From contig CANNAD010000003.1 of NCBI GenBank assembly GCA_947502645.1, positions 180,622 through 244,621 on the forward strand: a stretch of 64,000 bases of DNA, given 5' to 3'. Below are positions 17,452 to 27,400 of this stretch, one piece after another. A model generated the notes under the pieces. It had not been told where the DNA came from, did not search any database, and was given only the letters and a program-made list of their open reading frames with translations. Position numbers and translations under genes: made by a program. Each line of letters begins with the position of its first letter. The stretch's first letter is position 1. The DNA comes from an uncultured Micrococcaceae bacterium. Its GTDB lineage: Bacteria; Actinomycetota; Actinomycetes; Actinomycetales; Micrococcaceae.

Positions 17452-18366
17452 TCAGGCGTGCAACACGCCGTGGAGCTGGCCCAAAGGTGCACAGATTCCG
17501 TGGTCATCGGCGAGCAAGCCCAGGAGGTAATCTCCGTAACCACTCTTGGCATAGGCCGCCGCGGCCACCCGGAGGTCGTCGTCGTTGAGGAATCCCTGCC
17601 GCCATGATGTCTCTTCCGGGCAGCCGATCGAGAGTCCCTGACGCTTCTGCACCGTCCGAATGTAGTCAGAGGCATCGAGGAGGCTATCGAAGGTGCCTGT
17701 ATCCAGCCACGCCGTGCCTCGCGGCAGGATCTCCACGTGCAGCTTCCCCGCCCGCAGGTACTCCATGTTCACGTCAGTAATTTCCAGTTCGCCGCGCGGT
17801 GACGGCTGGAGGTGCCGTGCAATCTCGACGACGTCGTTGTCGTAGAAGTAGAGTCCCGGCACAGCGTAGTTGCTCTTGGGAGCCAGCGGCTTCTCCTCGA
17901 GCGAAACAGCCATGCCGATCTCGTCGAATTCGATCACACCGTAGGCGCACGGGTCCGCCACCTGATAACCGAAAACGGCGGCGCCGTCGAGCCCGCCGAA
18001 GCGTTGGAGCTGGGTTCCCATGCCCTGCCCGTAGAAGATGTTGTCGCCCAGCACCAGCGCTACAGGACCCGATCCAATATGGTCCGCCCCGAGCACAAAC
18101 GCCTGGGCGAGCCCCTCGGGCGCAGGCTGCTGCGTATAGGTCAGTGAGATACCGAACCGGGAGCCGTCGCCGAGGAGCCTTTCAAACTGTCCGGCATCCT
18201 GCGGGGTGGTGATGATCAGGATGTCGCGGATCCCGGCAAGAATCAGGGTGGACAGCGGATAGTAGATCATCGGTTTGTCGTACACGGGGACCAGCTGCTT
18301 GCTGATGCCATGGGTGATGGGGTGGAGCCGTGAGCCGGTGCCCCCGGCCAGAATGATGCCCTTCAT
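17452..18366 (-). CDS. rfbA: Glucose-1-phosphate thymidylyltransferase
   Basis: Makes dTDP-glucose from dTTP and glucose-1-phosphate, the first step to dTDP-rhamnose and other dTDP-deoxysugars. The 304-aa nucleotidyltransferase begins with the nucleotide loop [17 protein letters not shown] and continues [19 protein letters not shown], then [12 protein letters not shown] with the metal-binding aspartate and [14 protein letters not shown] near residue 223. It is last in a minus-strand operon and overlaps the acyltransferase by four bases (ATGA). The partners rfbB, rfbC and rfbD are absent from the window and must lie elsewhere if dTDP-rhamnose is made. Confidence 0.92.
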   Translation of the reverse strand: MKGIILAGGTGSRLHPITHGISKQLVPVYDKPMIYYPLSTLILAGIRDILIITTPQDAGQFERLLGDGSRFGISLTYTQQPAPEGLAQAFVLGADHIGSGPVALVLGDNIFYGQGMGTQLQRFGGLDGAAVFGYQVADPCAYGVIEFDEIGMAVSLEEKPLAPKSNYAVPGLYFYDNDVVEIARHLQPSPRGELEITDVNMEYLRAGKLHVEILPRGTAWLDTGTFDSLLDASDYIRTVQKRQGLSIGCPEETSWRQGFLNDDDLRVAAAAYAKSGYGDYLLGLLADDHGICAPLGQLHGVLHA

Positions 18367-20525
18367 GATTCTTTCTCCTGTTCACCTGGTGGTGTGGCTT
18401 TGGGGATGATTGCTGCGGCGATGTGCGGACCCAGAAATGTTGAATAGGCGATGGTCAGGTGGCTTGTGTCCGTCCGGACCGGGATGCCGTCCACGAATCC
18501 GGGACAGTCTCCGGCGTCGCTACAGAACCATTGCAAGGTGTCTATGTACTCAGCGCCGGATGTCTCCGCAGCTACTTTCGAAGCATCGCGGAACAGCTGC
18601 CAGCGCGTGGAGACCCCGCGCGTGCAGTCCGACGGCGAGCCGAAATTGGTCACGCATTCCTGGAGGTTCTTGCCCTCCGGCGGTGGTGCCAGCACAACAA
18701 TGCGGCTGCCGCTGCCCTCGATAGCAGCGATCGTGGAACTCATTCCGGTCCGGATGGCTTCGGTACCGGCTTCCTCTGAGCTTCCGGAAACGAGGCGGTC
18801 CAACGTATTGTCCGCGTCTGCAAGGATCACAAGGTCCGGCTTCTTTTCGTTGATCGTCCTCAAGGCCCATTCGCGATGTTCTCCGCACTCCGGGAACGAC
18901 TCGCCGCCGTCTTTCGTCACTGTCACATTGGCTGCCGGGCATTGTCCGCGGGTGAGTGCCTGCACGCTGTATCCTGCTGGCTCCAGAGCAGCGCGGATAC
19001 CGGCCATCCAGGCGATGGCATAAGAATCACCGAGGACAACTGCTGTTCGCGTGGCGCCCTCGGTTCCGGTGATGCACTGCCCGATCGTCTTGCTGCTGAC
19101 GTCTGCGCAGCCCGTTTCATTGACGTGGCCGATCCATGTTTCGGTGCCCAGTTCATTGACCGACGGGGTCAGTTCGGGGAACTCCTGCATCGCGAGAGCG
19201 AGGTCGATGGACGACCCCAGAGAATCGGCGTCCGAAACCGTTGGCACTCCCACCGCGTCAGGGACCGCTGATATAGCCTCTGCGGATCTGGCTGTGGACA
19301 CGTTGCCGGGTGGGTTGATGGTCAGGGCCGCTACGACCACGAGCGTCACTGCGCCGTGCACGGCAATTCCCAGGTATCCCAGCTGGCGTAGCGGTTGGCG
19401 GTTCCGGCTGATCCAGCGGTCCTGACCCGGCAACGGCTTTTCAAGCCAGCGGGACCGCCGAATAGGGTCTTCCAGCAGGTGGAACGAAACTACGGAGAGG
19501 CCTGTCATCACGGTCAGCGCCACCGCCGCGTACAACGTCCCACGCTGCGGGAAGAAGGCGGGCAGGAGCATGATGACCGGGAAGTGCCAGAGGTAGAGCG
19601 AGTAGGAAATCGTGCCCACGTACTGTGCAACAGGGTTGGTCAGGACAAACAATGATCGTTGCTCGCCGCCGATTCCGGAGACGATGACGAGAGCTGCTGC
19701 TGCAACCGCGAAGGCCGTTGCGGGAGCAGGTACGCCGCTGTCCGGCGCGATGAGGAAAACGCTGGCAATAATTCCGGCAAGCCCGACGACGCCCAGGACT
19801 TCCCGTCCGACTTTCGGTATCCGGCCCAGCCATGGCACCGCGACAGCGATGAGCGCGCCTGCTGCGAGCTCCCATGCTCTGGTAAAAGTGGAGAAATACG
19901 CCCACATTGGCTGCGCAGTTGTCTGCCAGAGAGCAAAGGCGAAGGAGGCGCCGGCCAGAGCCGCGAAGACCACGAACAGGATCATGTTTCCGCGTCCAGA
20001 CCACCGCTGTGTTCCACGGCGGAGCAGGCCCAGGACGATGATGATCACCCACGGCCACGCCACGTAAAACTGTTCCTCAACGGCGAGGGACCAGTAGTGC
20101 TGCAGCGGGGACACAATGCCGTCCGTCTGCCAGTAGTCCGTACCGCTGGCAGCGAAATGCCAGTTGGCCGCGAAGAACAGCGCCCACAGTCCGTCGTCGG
20201 CCACGCTGCGGCCCCGGCTGGAGTTGAGCAGGAGGAAGGCTGCGAGAGTTGTGAAGCCGATGACGACGACGGCAATCGGAATGATCCGGCGGATACGGCG
20301 TCGGTAGAACGTGGAGAAGCTGATACGCCCGGTTCTGCGATACTCACGCAGCAGTAGCCCGGTGATGAGGAATCCGCTGATGACGAAGAATACATCCACA
20401 CCTATAAACCCGCCGCTGGGCCATTCGAAAAGGTGGGTGAGGACGACGGCGATGACTGCCACGGCGCGCAGCCCCTGCACATCCCGGCGTTGGTGCGTTT
20501 TGACCTGCTGATCGACGGCTGTCAC
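18363..20525 (-). CDS. Acyltransferase 3 / SGNH-hydrolase fusion (O-acetylase)
   Basis: A 720-aa membrane enzyme likely to O-acetylate surface polysaccharide or another cell-wall glycan. The N-terminal acyltransferase-3 domain (residues 1 to about 390) has about ten to eleven membrane segments, the motif [36 protein letters not shown], and [11 protein letters not shown]. The C-terminal periplasmic SGNH domain carries the nucleophile in [13 protein letters not shown] near residue 493 and the distal acid-histidine pair in [12 protein letters not shown] near the end, as in OatA and OafA-like proteins. The start is a GTG overlapping the upstream glycosyltransferase stop by four bases, so translation is coupled. 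Its place in the EPS locus suggests that the acceptor is the EPS. Confidence 0.87.
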   Translation of the reverse strand: MTAVDQQVKTHQRRDVQGLRAVAVIAVVLTHLFEWPSGGFIGVDVFFVISGFLITGLLLREYRRTGRISFSTFYRRRIRRIIPIAVVVIGFTTLAAFLLLNSSRGRSVADDGLWALFFAANWHFAASGTDYWQTDGIVSPLQHYWSLAVEEQFYVAWPWVIIIVLGLLRRGTQRWSGRGNMILFVVFAALAGASFAFALWQTTAQPMWAYFSTFTRAWELAAGALIAVAVPWLGRIPKVGREVLGVVGLAGIIASVFLIAPDSGVPAPATAFAVAAAALVIVSGIGGEQRSLFVLTNPVAQYVGTISYSLYLWHFPVIMLLPAFFPQRGTLYAAVALTVMTGLSVVSFHLLEDPIRRSRWLEKPLPGQDRWISRNRQPLRQLGYLGIAVHGAVTLVVVAALTINPPGNVSTARSAEAISAVPDAVGVPTVSDADSLGSSIDLALAMQEFPELTPSVNELGTETWIGHVNETGCADVSSKTIGQCITGTEGATRTAVVLGDSYAIAWMAGIRAALEPAGYSVQALTRGQCPAANVTVTKDGGESFPECGEHREWALRTINEKKPDLVILADADNTLDRLVSGSSEEAGTEAIRTGMSSTIAAIEGSGSRIVVLAPPPEGKNLQECVTNFGSPSDCTRGVSTRWQLFRDASKVAAETSGAEYIDTLQWFCSDAGDCPGFVDGIPVRTDTSHLTIAYSTFLGPHIAAAIIPKATPPGEQEKES

Positions 20526-21706
20526 GGTTGCATCCTTCGGGCGCTCTCCACCGTGTCTGGCCGCACGTTTTCGGGGTAACCGATGACCGCGCGCGCAACC
20601 TGCCGCCGGTAGATTTCAGGGTCGTGTCGACCGGCCGCGGTTGCGGCGTCAAGGACGGCGAGCTCGCTGTAGCGGGGCCAGTCGGCGCTGAGCTCGGCGA
20701 CGGCGTCGGCCAGGGCGAGGGCGTCCGACGGCGGTACGAATCGGGTGCAGGCGTAGGAGCCTGCGGCTTCACGGAGACCGGAGGTGTTGCTGACGATGAC
20801 CGGTCGTGCGCCGAGGAGCCCTTCAACGGCGGTGTTGCCGAATGGTTCGTCGAAGCGGGACGGTATGAGCATAATGTCTGCGGCCTCGAGGTGGGTCCAT
20901 ATGGGTGACTGGAATCCGTGGAAGGTGATGTGGTGTTCGAGCCCGTGGTCTGCGACGGACTGTTTGAGGCCTACTTCGAATTCCTCGTTTCCGGGGTAGA
21001 CGGCTCCAATGATGTCCAGGTGGGCGTCGATGCTGCGTTGTGTGAGTTCGGCGAGCGCGTCGATGGCTACGGCAATGCCTTTGCGGTGGGAGAGTCTGCC
21101 GACGTAGAGGAGCCGCACGCCGTCGGTGAGGCTCTTGCGCGGTGGTGCGGGGTGGGCTGGTCCGGGTACGCCGTTGTAGATGACGGTGTCCCGGCCGTGT
21201 AGCTTTTTCCAGGTGCTGGAGAGTACGTGTGAGCTGTAGCGGCTGTTGATGAGTATTTTGTGTGCGGCGAAGAGGGGCAGGTTCAGTGCCCGTCGCAGGG
21301 CCAGGCGGGTTTGCGCTTCGGATTCGTGAACGTGGATGACGACGCGGCGTCCGGTGAGGCGGGCCAGGATGGGCCAGAGCGGGATGGTTACTGTGTTCAC
21401 GTAAACGGCGTCGGGTTGCAGGGCGGCGAGCAGCTGCAGGGATTTCACGGCGGCGGTCATGGTCTCGCGGGCCAGTTGGATCAGGCCCGACGGCGTCAGC
21501 AGGGCCTTGCGCAGGACGGGGCTGGGGCAGATGCGGACTTCGGCGTCGCGGGCCTCCAGTTCTGCGGTAAGGGGCCCGGTGGCGGGCATGGTCACCACGA
21601 CGCGTGCACCTGTTGCCACCAGACCCTGCACGCTTTCGAGCAGCATGCGGTCGGAGCCGTAGAGGTCCGCTGAAGGGTGGGTGACGAGGATCGTGTGCGC
21701 TCTCAT
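20522..21706 (-). CDS. Glycosyltransferase family 4
   Basis: A 394-aa cytoplasmic GT-B enzyme that would add a sugar to a lipid-linked glycan. The N-terminal fold opens with ILVTHPSADLYGSDRMLLES. The donor-binding half starts at VRLLYVGRLSHRKGIAVAID near residue 190, and the E-x7-E motif is in PSRFDEPFGNTAVEGLLGAR. Donor and acceptor cannot be predicted. It overlaps the cytidylyltransferase upstream and the acyltransferase downstream by four bases each, in a tightly coupled operon. Confidence 0.88.
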   Translation of the reverse strand: MRAHTILVTHPSADLYGSDRMLLESVQGLVATGARVVVTMPATGPLTAELEARDAEVRICPSPVLRKALLTPSGLIQLARETMTAAVKSLQLLAALQPDAVYVNTVTIPLWPILARLTGRRVVIHVHESEAQTRLALRRALNLPLFAAHKILINSRYSSHVLSSTWKKLHGRDTVIYNGVPGPAHPAPPRKSLTDGVRLLYVGRLSHRKGIAVAIDALAELTQRSIDAHLDIIGAVYPGNEEFEVGLKQSVADHGLEHHITFHGFQSPIWTHLEAADIMLIPSRFDEPFGNTAVEGLLGARPVIVSNTSGLREAAGSYACTRFVPPSDALALADAVAELSADWPRYSELAVLDAATAAGRHDPEIYRRQVARAVIGYPENVRPDTVESARRMQP

Positions 21707-22167
21707 CGCGGGGCTCCTGCTGCCGCTTCGGTGATCGGCTGCCGGGCGGTCATGACGGACAACGCCTGGCGAAGCGCTGTGCTGGAGGTGTGGATGGTGT
21801 ACGGGAAGTAGATGACTTCCACGCCGACGGCCTTGAAGCGTTCCTCGAGGGCAAGACCTTTGGGTGTTCCCCGCCAGTCGTCACCTTTGAAGAACACGTC
21901 GAAGTGAAGCTGTTCCCACATCTGGAGTTTGTCCGGGATATTTTCGGCGACGGCCTGGTCCACGCAGTTGATGCTGCGCACGATATCCAGCCGTTCGGCC
22001 AGCGGAATGATGGGTCTCGCACCTTTGGTCTGGGCGCATATTTCGTCCGAGACGACTCCCGCTATGAGGTAGTCGCAGCGACTCTTGGCCTGCCGCAGGA
22101 CATTCAGATGGCCAATGTGGAACAGGTCGAATGCGCCTGCTGCGTAACCTACCCGGTGTGCGGACAT
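21703..22167 (-). CDS. TagD-like cytidylyltransferase
   Basis: A 154-aa nucleotidyltransferase of the HxGH class. The motif GAFDLFHIGHLNVLRQAK at residues 10-27 binds the nucleotide. FFKGDDWRGT and the C-terminal HTSSTALRQAL correspond to the other TagD/GCT motifs (TagD has RTEGISTT). The family joins CTP (or ATP) to an alcohol phosphate such as glycerol-3-phosphate, giving a CDP-alcohol. I chose the ATG at 22167 with GGAGGGA upstream; a much longer open frame runs on upstream but is the shadow of the beta-helix gene. A CDP-alcohol phosphotransferase in the same locus could use the product, but the alcohol is unknown. First gene of the minus-strand operon ending at rfbA. Confidence 0.85.
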   Translation of the reverse strand: MSAHRVGYAAGAFDLFHIGHLNVLRQAKSRCDYLIAGVVSDEICAQTKGARPIIPLAERLDIVRSINCVDQAVAENIPDKLQMWEQLHFDVFFKGDDWRGTPKGLALEERFKAVGVEVIYFPYTIHTSSTALRQALSVMTARQPITEAAAGAPR

Positions 22168-22287
22168 GGACTTCCCTCCAGAGATAACGATTTTGAAACA
22201 AAAGTGTGATTTACTTGTATGCGGTCTCAACTGAATCTGCCCAGGTAGTTGCCGCCCTCTGGCGGTCATGTCTTTGAGAGCCATCCC
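22168..22287. promoter_or_regulatory. Divergent promoter region of two EPS operons
   Basis: The 120-base gap between the cytidylyltransferase and beta-helix starts contains a clearly AT-rich patch at about 22185-22220 (TTGAAA at 22194 region, TTTACTTGTAT after it), unlike its GC-rich surroundings. I could not settle exact -10/-35 pairs on either strand. Confidence 0.4.
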
Positions 22288-24834
22288 ATGCGTCGTTTGA
22301 CCGCCCCTTCCTCCCACCGACCAGTACTCCTGCGCCGGTTGCTTCCACTTGCCGCGGTCATCGCAGCTCTGACTCTGGGCACTGCGCCTGCAGTGAATGC
22401 GGATCAGCCTGCCGAGCCAGCCCACAGCACAACCGTTTCCACTACGACGTGGTCTGAGTCCGGCGTCCTGCTCCGTGACCCCATGACCCGTGGCGTCCGC
22501 TCCGGCTGGGGCAAGGCCCCGAACGGTGTCCGATATACCTCCAGCTGGAATCCGGCGCTCGCCGTCACGTCCGGCACCGGTACCGTGAAGGTCGCGAAAC
22601 CGGGGAGTTCCCGCACTGTCACAGCCGCCACGAAACCGGCCGTCGACGTCCGGGCTCGCATGAGCCTTGCAGCAAAGAGCCTCCCCACCTCGGGCGGTGG
22701 TATCTACTCCTCGCTGCAGCTGCGCGCTGTCAGCAATGCGAACTATCAGGCCCGATTGCGCCTTATGCCGGGCGGGAAACTTGACCTGCTCATCGTTCGG
22801 GTTTCCGCGAGTACCGAGAGAGTTTTGGCACACACGGCGCTGCCATCCCGTGCCCGCGGTGGCCAGAACATATGGGTGGAGTTCGAAGCCTTCGGCTCCT
22901 CGAGTGTTGGCCTCAAGGCCCGGGCCTGGACTGCCGGGACCACCAAGCCCCAGTGGCAGATCACCGCGCGGGACTCCTCGAAGGAACGGGTGACCAAGCC
23001 TGGGTCCACGCGGATCACCACCTATATTTCCTCCAGAAGCCGGGCTGCCACTGTTGCGTACGACAATCTGGACCTCCGTACGTACAAACCCAAGACCGTC
23101 GTTCAGCCCGTTCCTGCACCCAAGCCGACCCCGCCGACACCGCAGCCCGCACCGCGCGAGCTGAAGGCTGGTTCGGTCCCCGTGGGCACGGCCGCCTACG
23201 CTGTTCCGGCTGGCGCCGTCGTCGTCTCCCCCGGAGGTAGCGATAACGGCAAGGGCACCGCCGCCTCGCCGTACCGATCCTTGACCCGGGCTGTCAGTGC
23301 GGCACGCTCCGGGCAGACCATTGTCCTGCGCGCCGGGACCTACCACGAGAAGGTCACGATCCCCGACGGCAAACGCCTGACAATTCAGTCCTACCCGCGC
23401 GAGGCGGTCTGGCTGGACGGCAGCAGCGTCGTCAACGGTTTCGTCAAAACCGACACAGCGTTCGTGGCCAGCGGATGGAAGCACGAGTTCGATTCCAGTC
23501 CTACCTACACATGGGGAGCTGCCGACGGGCACGAAAACGGCTGGACGTTCGTCGATCCGAAGCATCCGATGGCCGCCCACCCGGATCAGGTGTGGCTGGA
23601 CGGCGTTGCCCAGCGTCAGGTGGCTTCCCGGAACCACGTGGTCCCCGGGACGTTTTACATCGACTACACAGCCGACAAGCTCTACCTCGGCAGCAATCCG
23701 GTCGGTATGACGGTCCGTGCGAGCACCCTGGAGAAGGCCGTAAGTATCCGGTCCTCGGGCACCACGGTGCGCGGCATCGGCATCCGGCGCTACGCTCCAT
23801 CCGTACCGCACATGGGCACATTGACTGCCGAGCGGCCGGGCATCACGCTTGAAAACCTTGTCATCACGGACAATGCCACCACCGGGCTCGCCGTCGGTGC
23901 CGCTGAAAACACCATCCGGAACGTGACCGTGGCCCGCAACGGAATGCTGGGAGCCACTGCCACCTACGCGGACAAGCTGAAGGTCACGGGGTTCAGCGCC
24001 ACAGACAACAACCGGGAACACTTCAATTCCTCGCCGGTGGCGGGTGGACTTAAGGTGGCACGCACGCGCGGAGTCAGCGTCACCGATAGCGTCTTCGCCG
24101 GCAACGACGGCACTGGCTTGTGGTTCGATGAGTCCGTTTACGATATGACCATCACCGGGAACAACATGCTGGAGAACAGCAGCCATGGTGTCTCTGTGGA
24201 ACTCTCCGCCAAGGCCGTCGTGGTCAACAACATTATTGCGGGCAACGCCGGTCACGGAGCAAAGATCAACAACACCAGCTCCGTCCAGGTGTGGAACAAC
24301 ACCTTCGCCGCGAACGGACGCGCTCTCAACATCGTTCAGGACAACCGCCGGGCAGCAAACCGCAGCACCCCTGGACACGACCCGCGTCAGGCGTTCCCTG
24401 ATCCGACCATGACGTGGATCAATGGTCCGGTGACTGTACGCAACAACATTCTGGCGGCCGCCAACTCTTCCGCAAACTGTCTGCTGTGTGTGGAGGACTA
24501 CTCGCACCAGTTCTCCGCCGAGCAGATGAAGGTTACGGCCCAGGGCAATGTCTATCACCGCGTAACCAGTGCGGCCCCGAGGTGGAGCGTGGTCTGGTCC
24601 AACGGCGCCAGTAACCCTTCCGTCTTTACAACGGCCGCCCATTTCAGACGCGCGACCGGACAGGGTGGAGGCTTCCTTGAAATGACCGGCACCAGCCCGC
24701 TCGGCGCCGGATACATGCCGACGATGGCGGTAAAGTCGAAAGCCTTCTCCGTTGCTGTCCCACTGCCCGCATCCCTCGCAGCGAATGCTGGCCTGACATC
24801 CGGTGTACGTCATCTCGGGGCCTTCTCCCGGTAA
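22288..24834 (+). CDS. Secreted right-handed beta-helix protein with N-terminal binding module
   Basis: An 848-aa exported protein. A signal peptide covers residues 1 to about 37 (LLPLAAVIAALTLGTAPAVNA). Residues about 55-262 form a module that is homologous to the last 200 residues of the giant LamG/PKD protein of this locus (shared WTAGT-x-P-QWQ-TA and an ending DNL). A proline-rich linker follows (PAPKPTPPTPQPAP, about 273-288). Residues about 311-848 are a pectate-lyase-like parallel beta-helix with VVVSPGGSDNGKGTAASPYR, a glycine-rich entry typical of DUF1565/PbH1 proteins, and repeats such as ISGN/IAGNAGHGAKINNTS. It may cleave or bind the EPS, but I see no assignable catalytic residues. 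I chose the ATG at 22288 with GAGAG upstream. It is the only plus-strand gene in the EPS locus, and its 3' end overlaps the wzy-like gene by 25 bases. Confidence 0.82.
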   Translation: MRRLTAPSSHRPVLLRRLLPLAAVIAALTLGTAPAVNADQPAEPAHSTTVSTTTWSESGVLLRDPMTRGVRSGWGKAPNGVRYTSSWNPALAVTSGTGTVKVAKPGSSRTVTAATKPAVDVRARMSLAAKSLPTSGGGIYSSLQLRAVSNANYQARLRLMPGGKLDLLIVRVSASTERVLAHTALPSRARGGQNIWVEFEAFGSSSVGLKARAWTAGTTKPQWQITARDSSKERVTKPGSTRITTYISSRSRAATVAYDNLDLRTYKPKTVVQPVPAPKPTPPTPQPAPRELKAGSVPVGTAAYAVPAGAVVVSPGGSDNGKGTAASPYRSLTRAVSAARSGQTIVLRAGTYHEKVTIPDGKRLTIQSYPREAVWLDGSSVVNGFVKTDTAFVASGWKHEFDSSPTYTWGAADGHENGWTFVDPKHPMAAHPDQVWLDGVAQRQVASRNHVVPGTFYIDYTADKLYLGSNPVGMTVRASTLEKAVSIRSSGTTVRGIGIRRYAPSVPHMGTLTAERPGITLENLVITDNATTGLAVGAAENTIRNVTVARNGMLGATATYADKLKVTGFSATDNNREHFNSSPVAGGLKVARTRGVSVTDSVFAGNDGTGLWFDESVYDMTITGNNMLENSSHGVSVELSAKAVVVNNIIAGNAGHGAKINNTSSVQVWNNTFAANGRALNIVQDNRRAANRSTPGHDPRQAFPDPTMTWINGPVTVRNNILAAANSSANCLLCVEDYSHQFSAEQMKVTAQGNVYHRVTSAAPRWSVVWSNGASNPSVFTTAAHFRRATGQGGGFLEMTGTSPLGAGYMPTMAVKSKAFSVAVPLPASLAANAGLTSGVRHLGAFSR

Positions 24835-26060
24835 GGCATAACGCCATCGCCGGTCCGAGACATCGACCTGCGATGGACACCAGCAGCGGTTTCGTGTTCG
24901 GGTGACGCCGGAGGGCGTTCAACTGCAAGGGCAATGGTCAGGAATACGACGAACATCACGTTGTCGCCGATCAGTCCGTTCTCAAGGAAGCTGCGCGTCA
25001 GGATGAAGACCAGGAGGGGCGTGGTCAACGAACGGAGGCCGCGTGTCCGCAGACTCCGGACAACGACGAACAGACAGAGGATGGCCAGCAGCACCGTACC
25101 GACGACGCCAGCCTGTGCCAGCATGGAAATCCAGCTCGAATCGAGAACCTGCTCTTCCCAGTACTGACCCTTGACCGCCACGGTCTTCACGGCGAGACCG
25201 GACCCGATCCACCGCTCCCAGGTGTCTCCGGGTGTGTTCAGTACGGCTGCCCACGCAATGGTGCGCGAATTTAGGGTGGTGATGGAGGCGCCGTCATCCC
25301 TGACAGCGAGGTCCTGCACCGCGGTGCTGTACATGACCAAGGCAAATCCGACCGGCGTCAACGCGATGAGCCAGACCGCCACAGAGAGCTTCATCCGCCG
25401 AACGTGCAGGAACACGATGATGGACGCCACTGCCATAGCAGCCAATGAGGTCCTGGAACCAGTTGCCAGCAGGATCAGCGTCAGTACGCTGAACGAGACG
25501 ACCGTCCAGAGACGCGTCCGGCCGAGCACCATGGAATGCAGGCAACTGAGGGCCGGCAGGGCGCAGAGCATCGCGATGGCATTGGGGCTGAGCGGAGGGA
25601 AGACGCCGGCCAGCCGTCCTCCCGCCATCAACCCGCCGATCCCGCTGGCCGCGGACAGAAGCCCGATAGAGCCCATGACGGTGAGCAGCGCCCGCAGAAC
25701 GTGGCCGGCGGGATAGGTGCGGATGAGCGCCGACGTGGTCAGTATCAGCAGCACCACCCGGGCCGAGAGTACCCAGGCGGCTGCCGCGTCCCCGGCCGCC
25801 AGTGCCCCGACGCAGGCGATGCCGATGATTGCACCGAGCAGCAGAAGTGTGCCGCCGCCCATGGGTTGACGCACACGGCTGCGCAGCAGGGCGCGTCCGG
25901 CGAAGTAGAGGGCAGCCAGCTGGCACGCGGCTTTGGCGAGCACCACGGGATCAGCGCCGCCGTCGTAAAAGACGCCTTGTCGCCAAGGTAACAGGCTCGC
26001 CACAACGAGCAGCCACACCACAAACGGCGTCTCCGGAGTCCCGCGCCCTCCCGAGACCAT
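24810..26060 (-). CDS. O-antigen ligase/polymerase family membrane protein (Wzy-like)
   Basis: A 416-aa protein with about ten to twelve transmembrane segments and a long periplasmic loop between the late helices (roughly residues 260-320, including DDGASITTLNSRTIAWAAVL and GSGLAVKTVAVKG), the layout of the WaaL/Wzy family. The segment LLATGSRTSLAAMAVA is the typical helix with a GSRT-type motif. In this locus it would polymerise EPS repeat units. I chose the ATG at 26060, which overlaps the upstream stop by one base (TGATG); the longer open frame upstream is a shadow. Last gene of the large operon. Confidence 0.82.
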   Translation of the reverse strand: MVSGGRGTPETPFVVWLLVVASLLPWRQGVFYDGGADPVVLAKAACQLAALYFAGRALLRSRVRQPMGGGTLLLLGAIIGIACVGALAAGDAAAAWVLSARVVLLILTTSALIRTYPAGHVLRALLTVMGSIGLLSAASGIGGLMAGGRLAGVFPPLSPNAIAMLCALPALSCLHSMVLGRTRLWTVVSFSVLTLILLATGSRTSLAAMAVASIIVFLHVRRMKLSVAVWLIALTPVGFALVMYSTAVQDLAVRDDGASITTLNSRTIAWAAVLNTPGDTWERWIGSGLAVKTVAVKGQYWEEQVLDSSWISMLAQAGVVGTVLLAILCLFVVVRSLRTRGLRSLTTPLLVFILTRSFLENGLIGDNVMFVVFLTIALAVERPPASPEHETAAGVHRRSMSRTGDGVMPYREKAPR

Positions 26061-27400
26061 CAGATCCCCTGGAGCCGGTGCTGGTTGACGGGCCGCAGTC
26101 CGTGGCCACGCTGGCGCAATGGCACGTCGAGGAGGACAACACCCAGTGGTGCCACGCCCAGCGCTTTGAGTTCCAGTGCGGCCCGGCTGAGCTGGACTGT
26201 AGTGGTGACGCCGTAGCTCGCCAAGATTACTACTCCGTCGGCAACTGGGGCCACCAAAGACGTACCGATTGGATTCGGATGGTAGCCCGTGTGTGTGACG
26301 ACGATGTCGAAGTTGTCGGCGATTTCCTTCACAACAGTTCCCGCCCGTCGCGCGACGTCCACGTCTAACGGACTGGTGGTGTGGACCCCCCGCGGAACCA
26401 CGGTCAGCGCTCCGCCATCGAACGCGTAGGAGGCCTCCGGAAGGCACGCGTCGTGGGCGAGAATCTCAGCGAAACCAGGCTCTCCCGCGTGGTCGGGAAA
26501 CGCGGGCTCACCAGTCCCATCGATCTCCAGTGCGCACACGCTCCTACCCGTATCCGCCAGGAAGCGGGAACCGTCGCGGAGCAGTAAGCCGCTGCCCGCC
26601 GAGGGAATGTCTGCAGCCGATGTCAGCAACATCACCCGCGGCAACTGACCTGAAGTCTGCAGGAGAACCGATGTCCACAGTTCCCGGTAGGCAAGCTGGT
26701 TCGCTTCTGCGTATTTTTCACGTCGACGGCGCGCCGGTTCTGCCGCGATCTGCGCCAATACGGGCAGACCGGAAGCGTCGCGTACGTCCAGCGGCGACGA
26801 GATCCGCCGACTGAACCTGTAACGCGCGAGCGCCAGCAGAAGACCCACGGAAATGCCGGTGAGGGCGCCGAGCGCCAGATTCACCGTGACATTCGGTGAC
26901 GTTGCCCAGTTTGGTGCCACTGCTGGAACGGCGACCACGGGCAAGACTGCTGTGGTCTGCGAGGGGCCGGTAGATTCGATGGCCTTGATGTGGTCCACGA
27001 GGCTGGCGGCTACGAGGTTTGCCAGTAGTGCTGCCTTGTCGGAGTCGCGGGCTTCTGCGGTGATTTCCACATAGACGGTTTCGGTGGGGTTGGTAGCCCT
27101 GACACTGTTGCGGATCTCGCGCTCTGTCATCTTGATCTGCGGGTTCGCGGCCACGGGTTCCAGCACCTCGGGGCTGTTGACGAGGTCGGGATAGGATTTC
27201 ACGCGCTGCATGCTGAATTGGGAATTCTCGTATGAGGAGCTCGTTCGGGAATCTGCGCTGATGAAGACCAATGCACTGGACTCGAAAACCTTCGGCATCT
27301 TCCAGCTCACCAGCGCAGCTGCATCAACGGCCAGGAACACCGCGAATGCAATAATGAGCCAGTGCTTCCGGAAAGCGCGGAGGTAGTCGCTCAGTTCCAT
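26060..27400 (-). CDS. Wzz-like chain-length protein with degenerate BY-kinase domain
   Basis: A 446-aa polysaccharide co-polymerase. Membrane helix 1 is about residues 13-33 (WLIIAFAVFLAVDAAALVSW) and helix 2 about 171-192, with a periplasmic Wzz region between them. The cytoplasmic part follows the fold of bacterial tyrosine kinases (RVMLLTSA at 255-262, GFAEIL, ALTVVPRG, FDIVVTHTG), but the Walker A loop that should read GxxxxGKS is DIPSAGSGLL (264-273), with no lysine. Walker A' survives only as ALEIDG and Walker B has lost its DTPP. There is no C-terminal tyrosine cluster. It is thus expected to be catalytically inactive yet still to set chain length. I chose the ATG at 27400 with GGGAGG upstream; it overlaps the CDP-alcohol transferase by ten bases. 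Confidence 0.85.
   Translation of the reverse strand: MELSDYLRAFRKHWLIIAFAVFLAVDAAALVSWKMPKVFESSALVFISADSRTSSSYENSQFSMQRVKSYPDLVNSPEVLEPVAANPQIKMTEREIRNSVRATNPTETVYVEITAEARDSDKAALLANLVAASLVDHIKAIESTGPSQTTAVLPVVAVPAVAPNWATSPNVTVNLALGALTGISVGLLLALARYRFSRRISSPLDVRDASGLPVLAQIAAEPARRRREKYAEANQLAYRELWTSVLLQTSGQLPRVMLLTSAADIPSAGSGLLLRDGSRFLADTGRSVCALEIDGTGEPAFPDHAGEPGFAEILAHDACLPEASYAFDGGALTVVPRGVHTTSPLDVDVARRAGTVVKEIADNFDIVVTHTGYHPNPIGTSLVAPVADGVVILASYGVTTTVQLSRAALELKALGVAPLGVVLLDVPLRQRGHGLRPVNQHRLQGI

Noticed and set aside
22168-24813. Long minus-strand open frame upstream of the cytidylyltransferase
   Set aside because: It is the antisense shadow of the beta-helix gene; the family start and ribosome site are at 22167.
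26061-26447. N-terminal extension of the Wzy-like gene
   Set aside because: It lies inside the Wzz-like gene in another frame and is arginine-rich shadow sequence; the one-base stop/start overlap at 26060 marks the true start.
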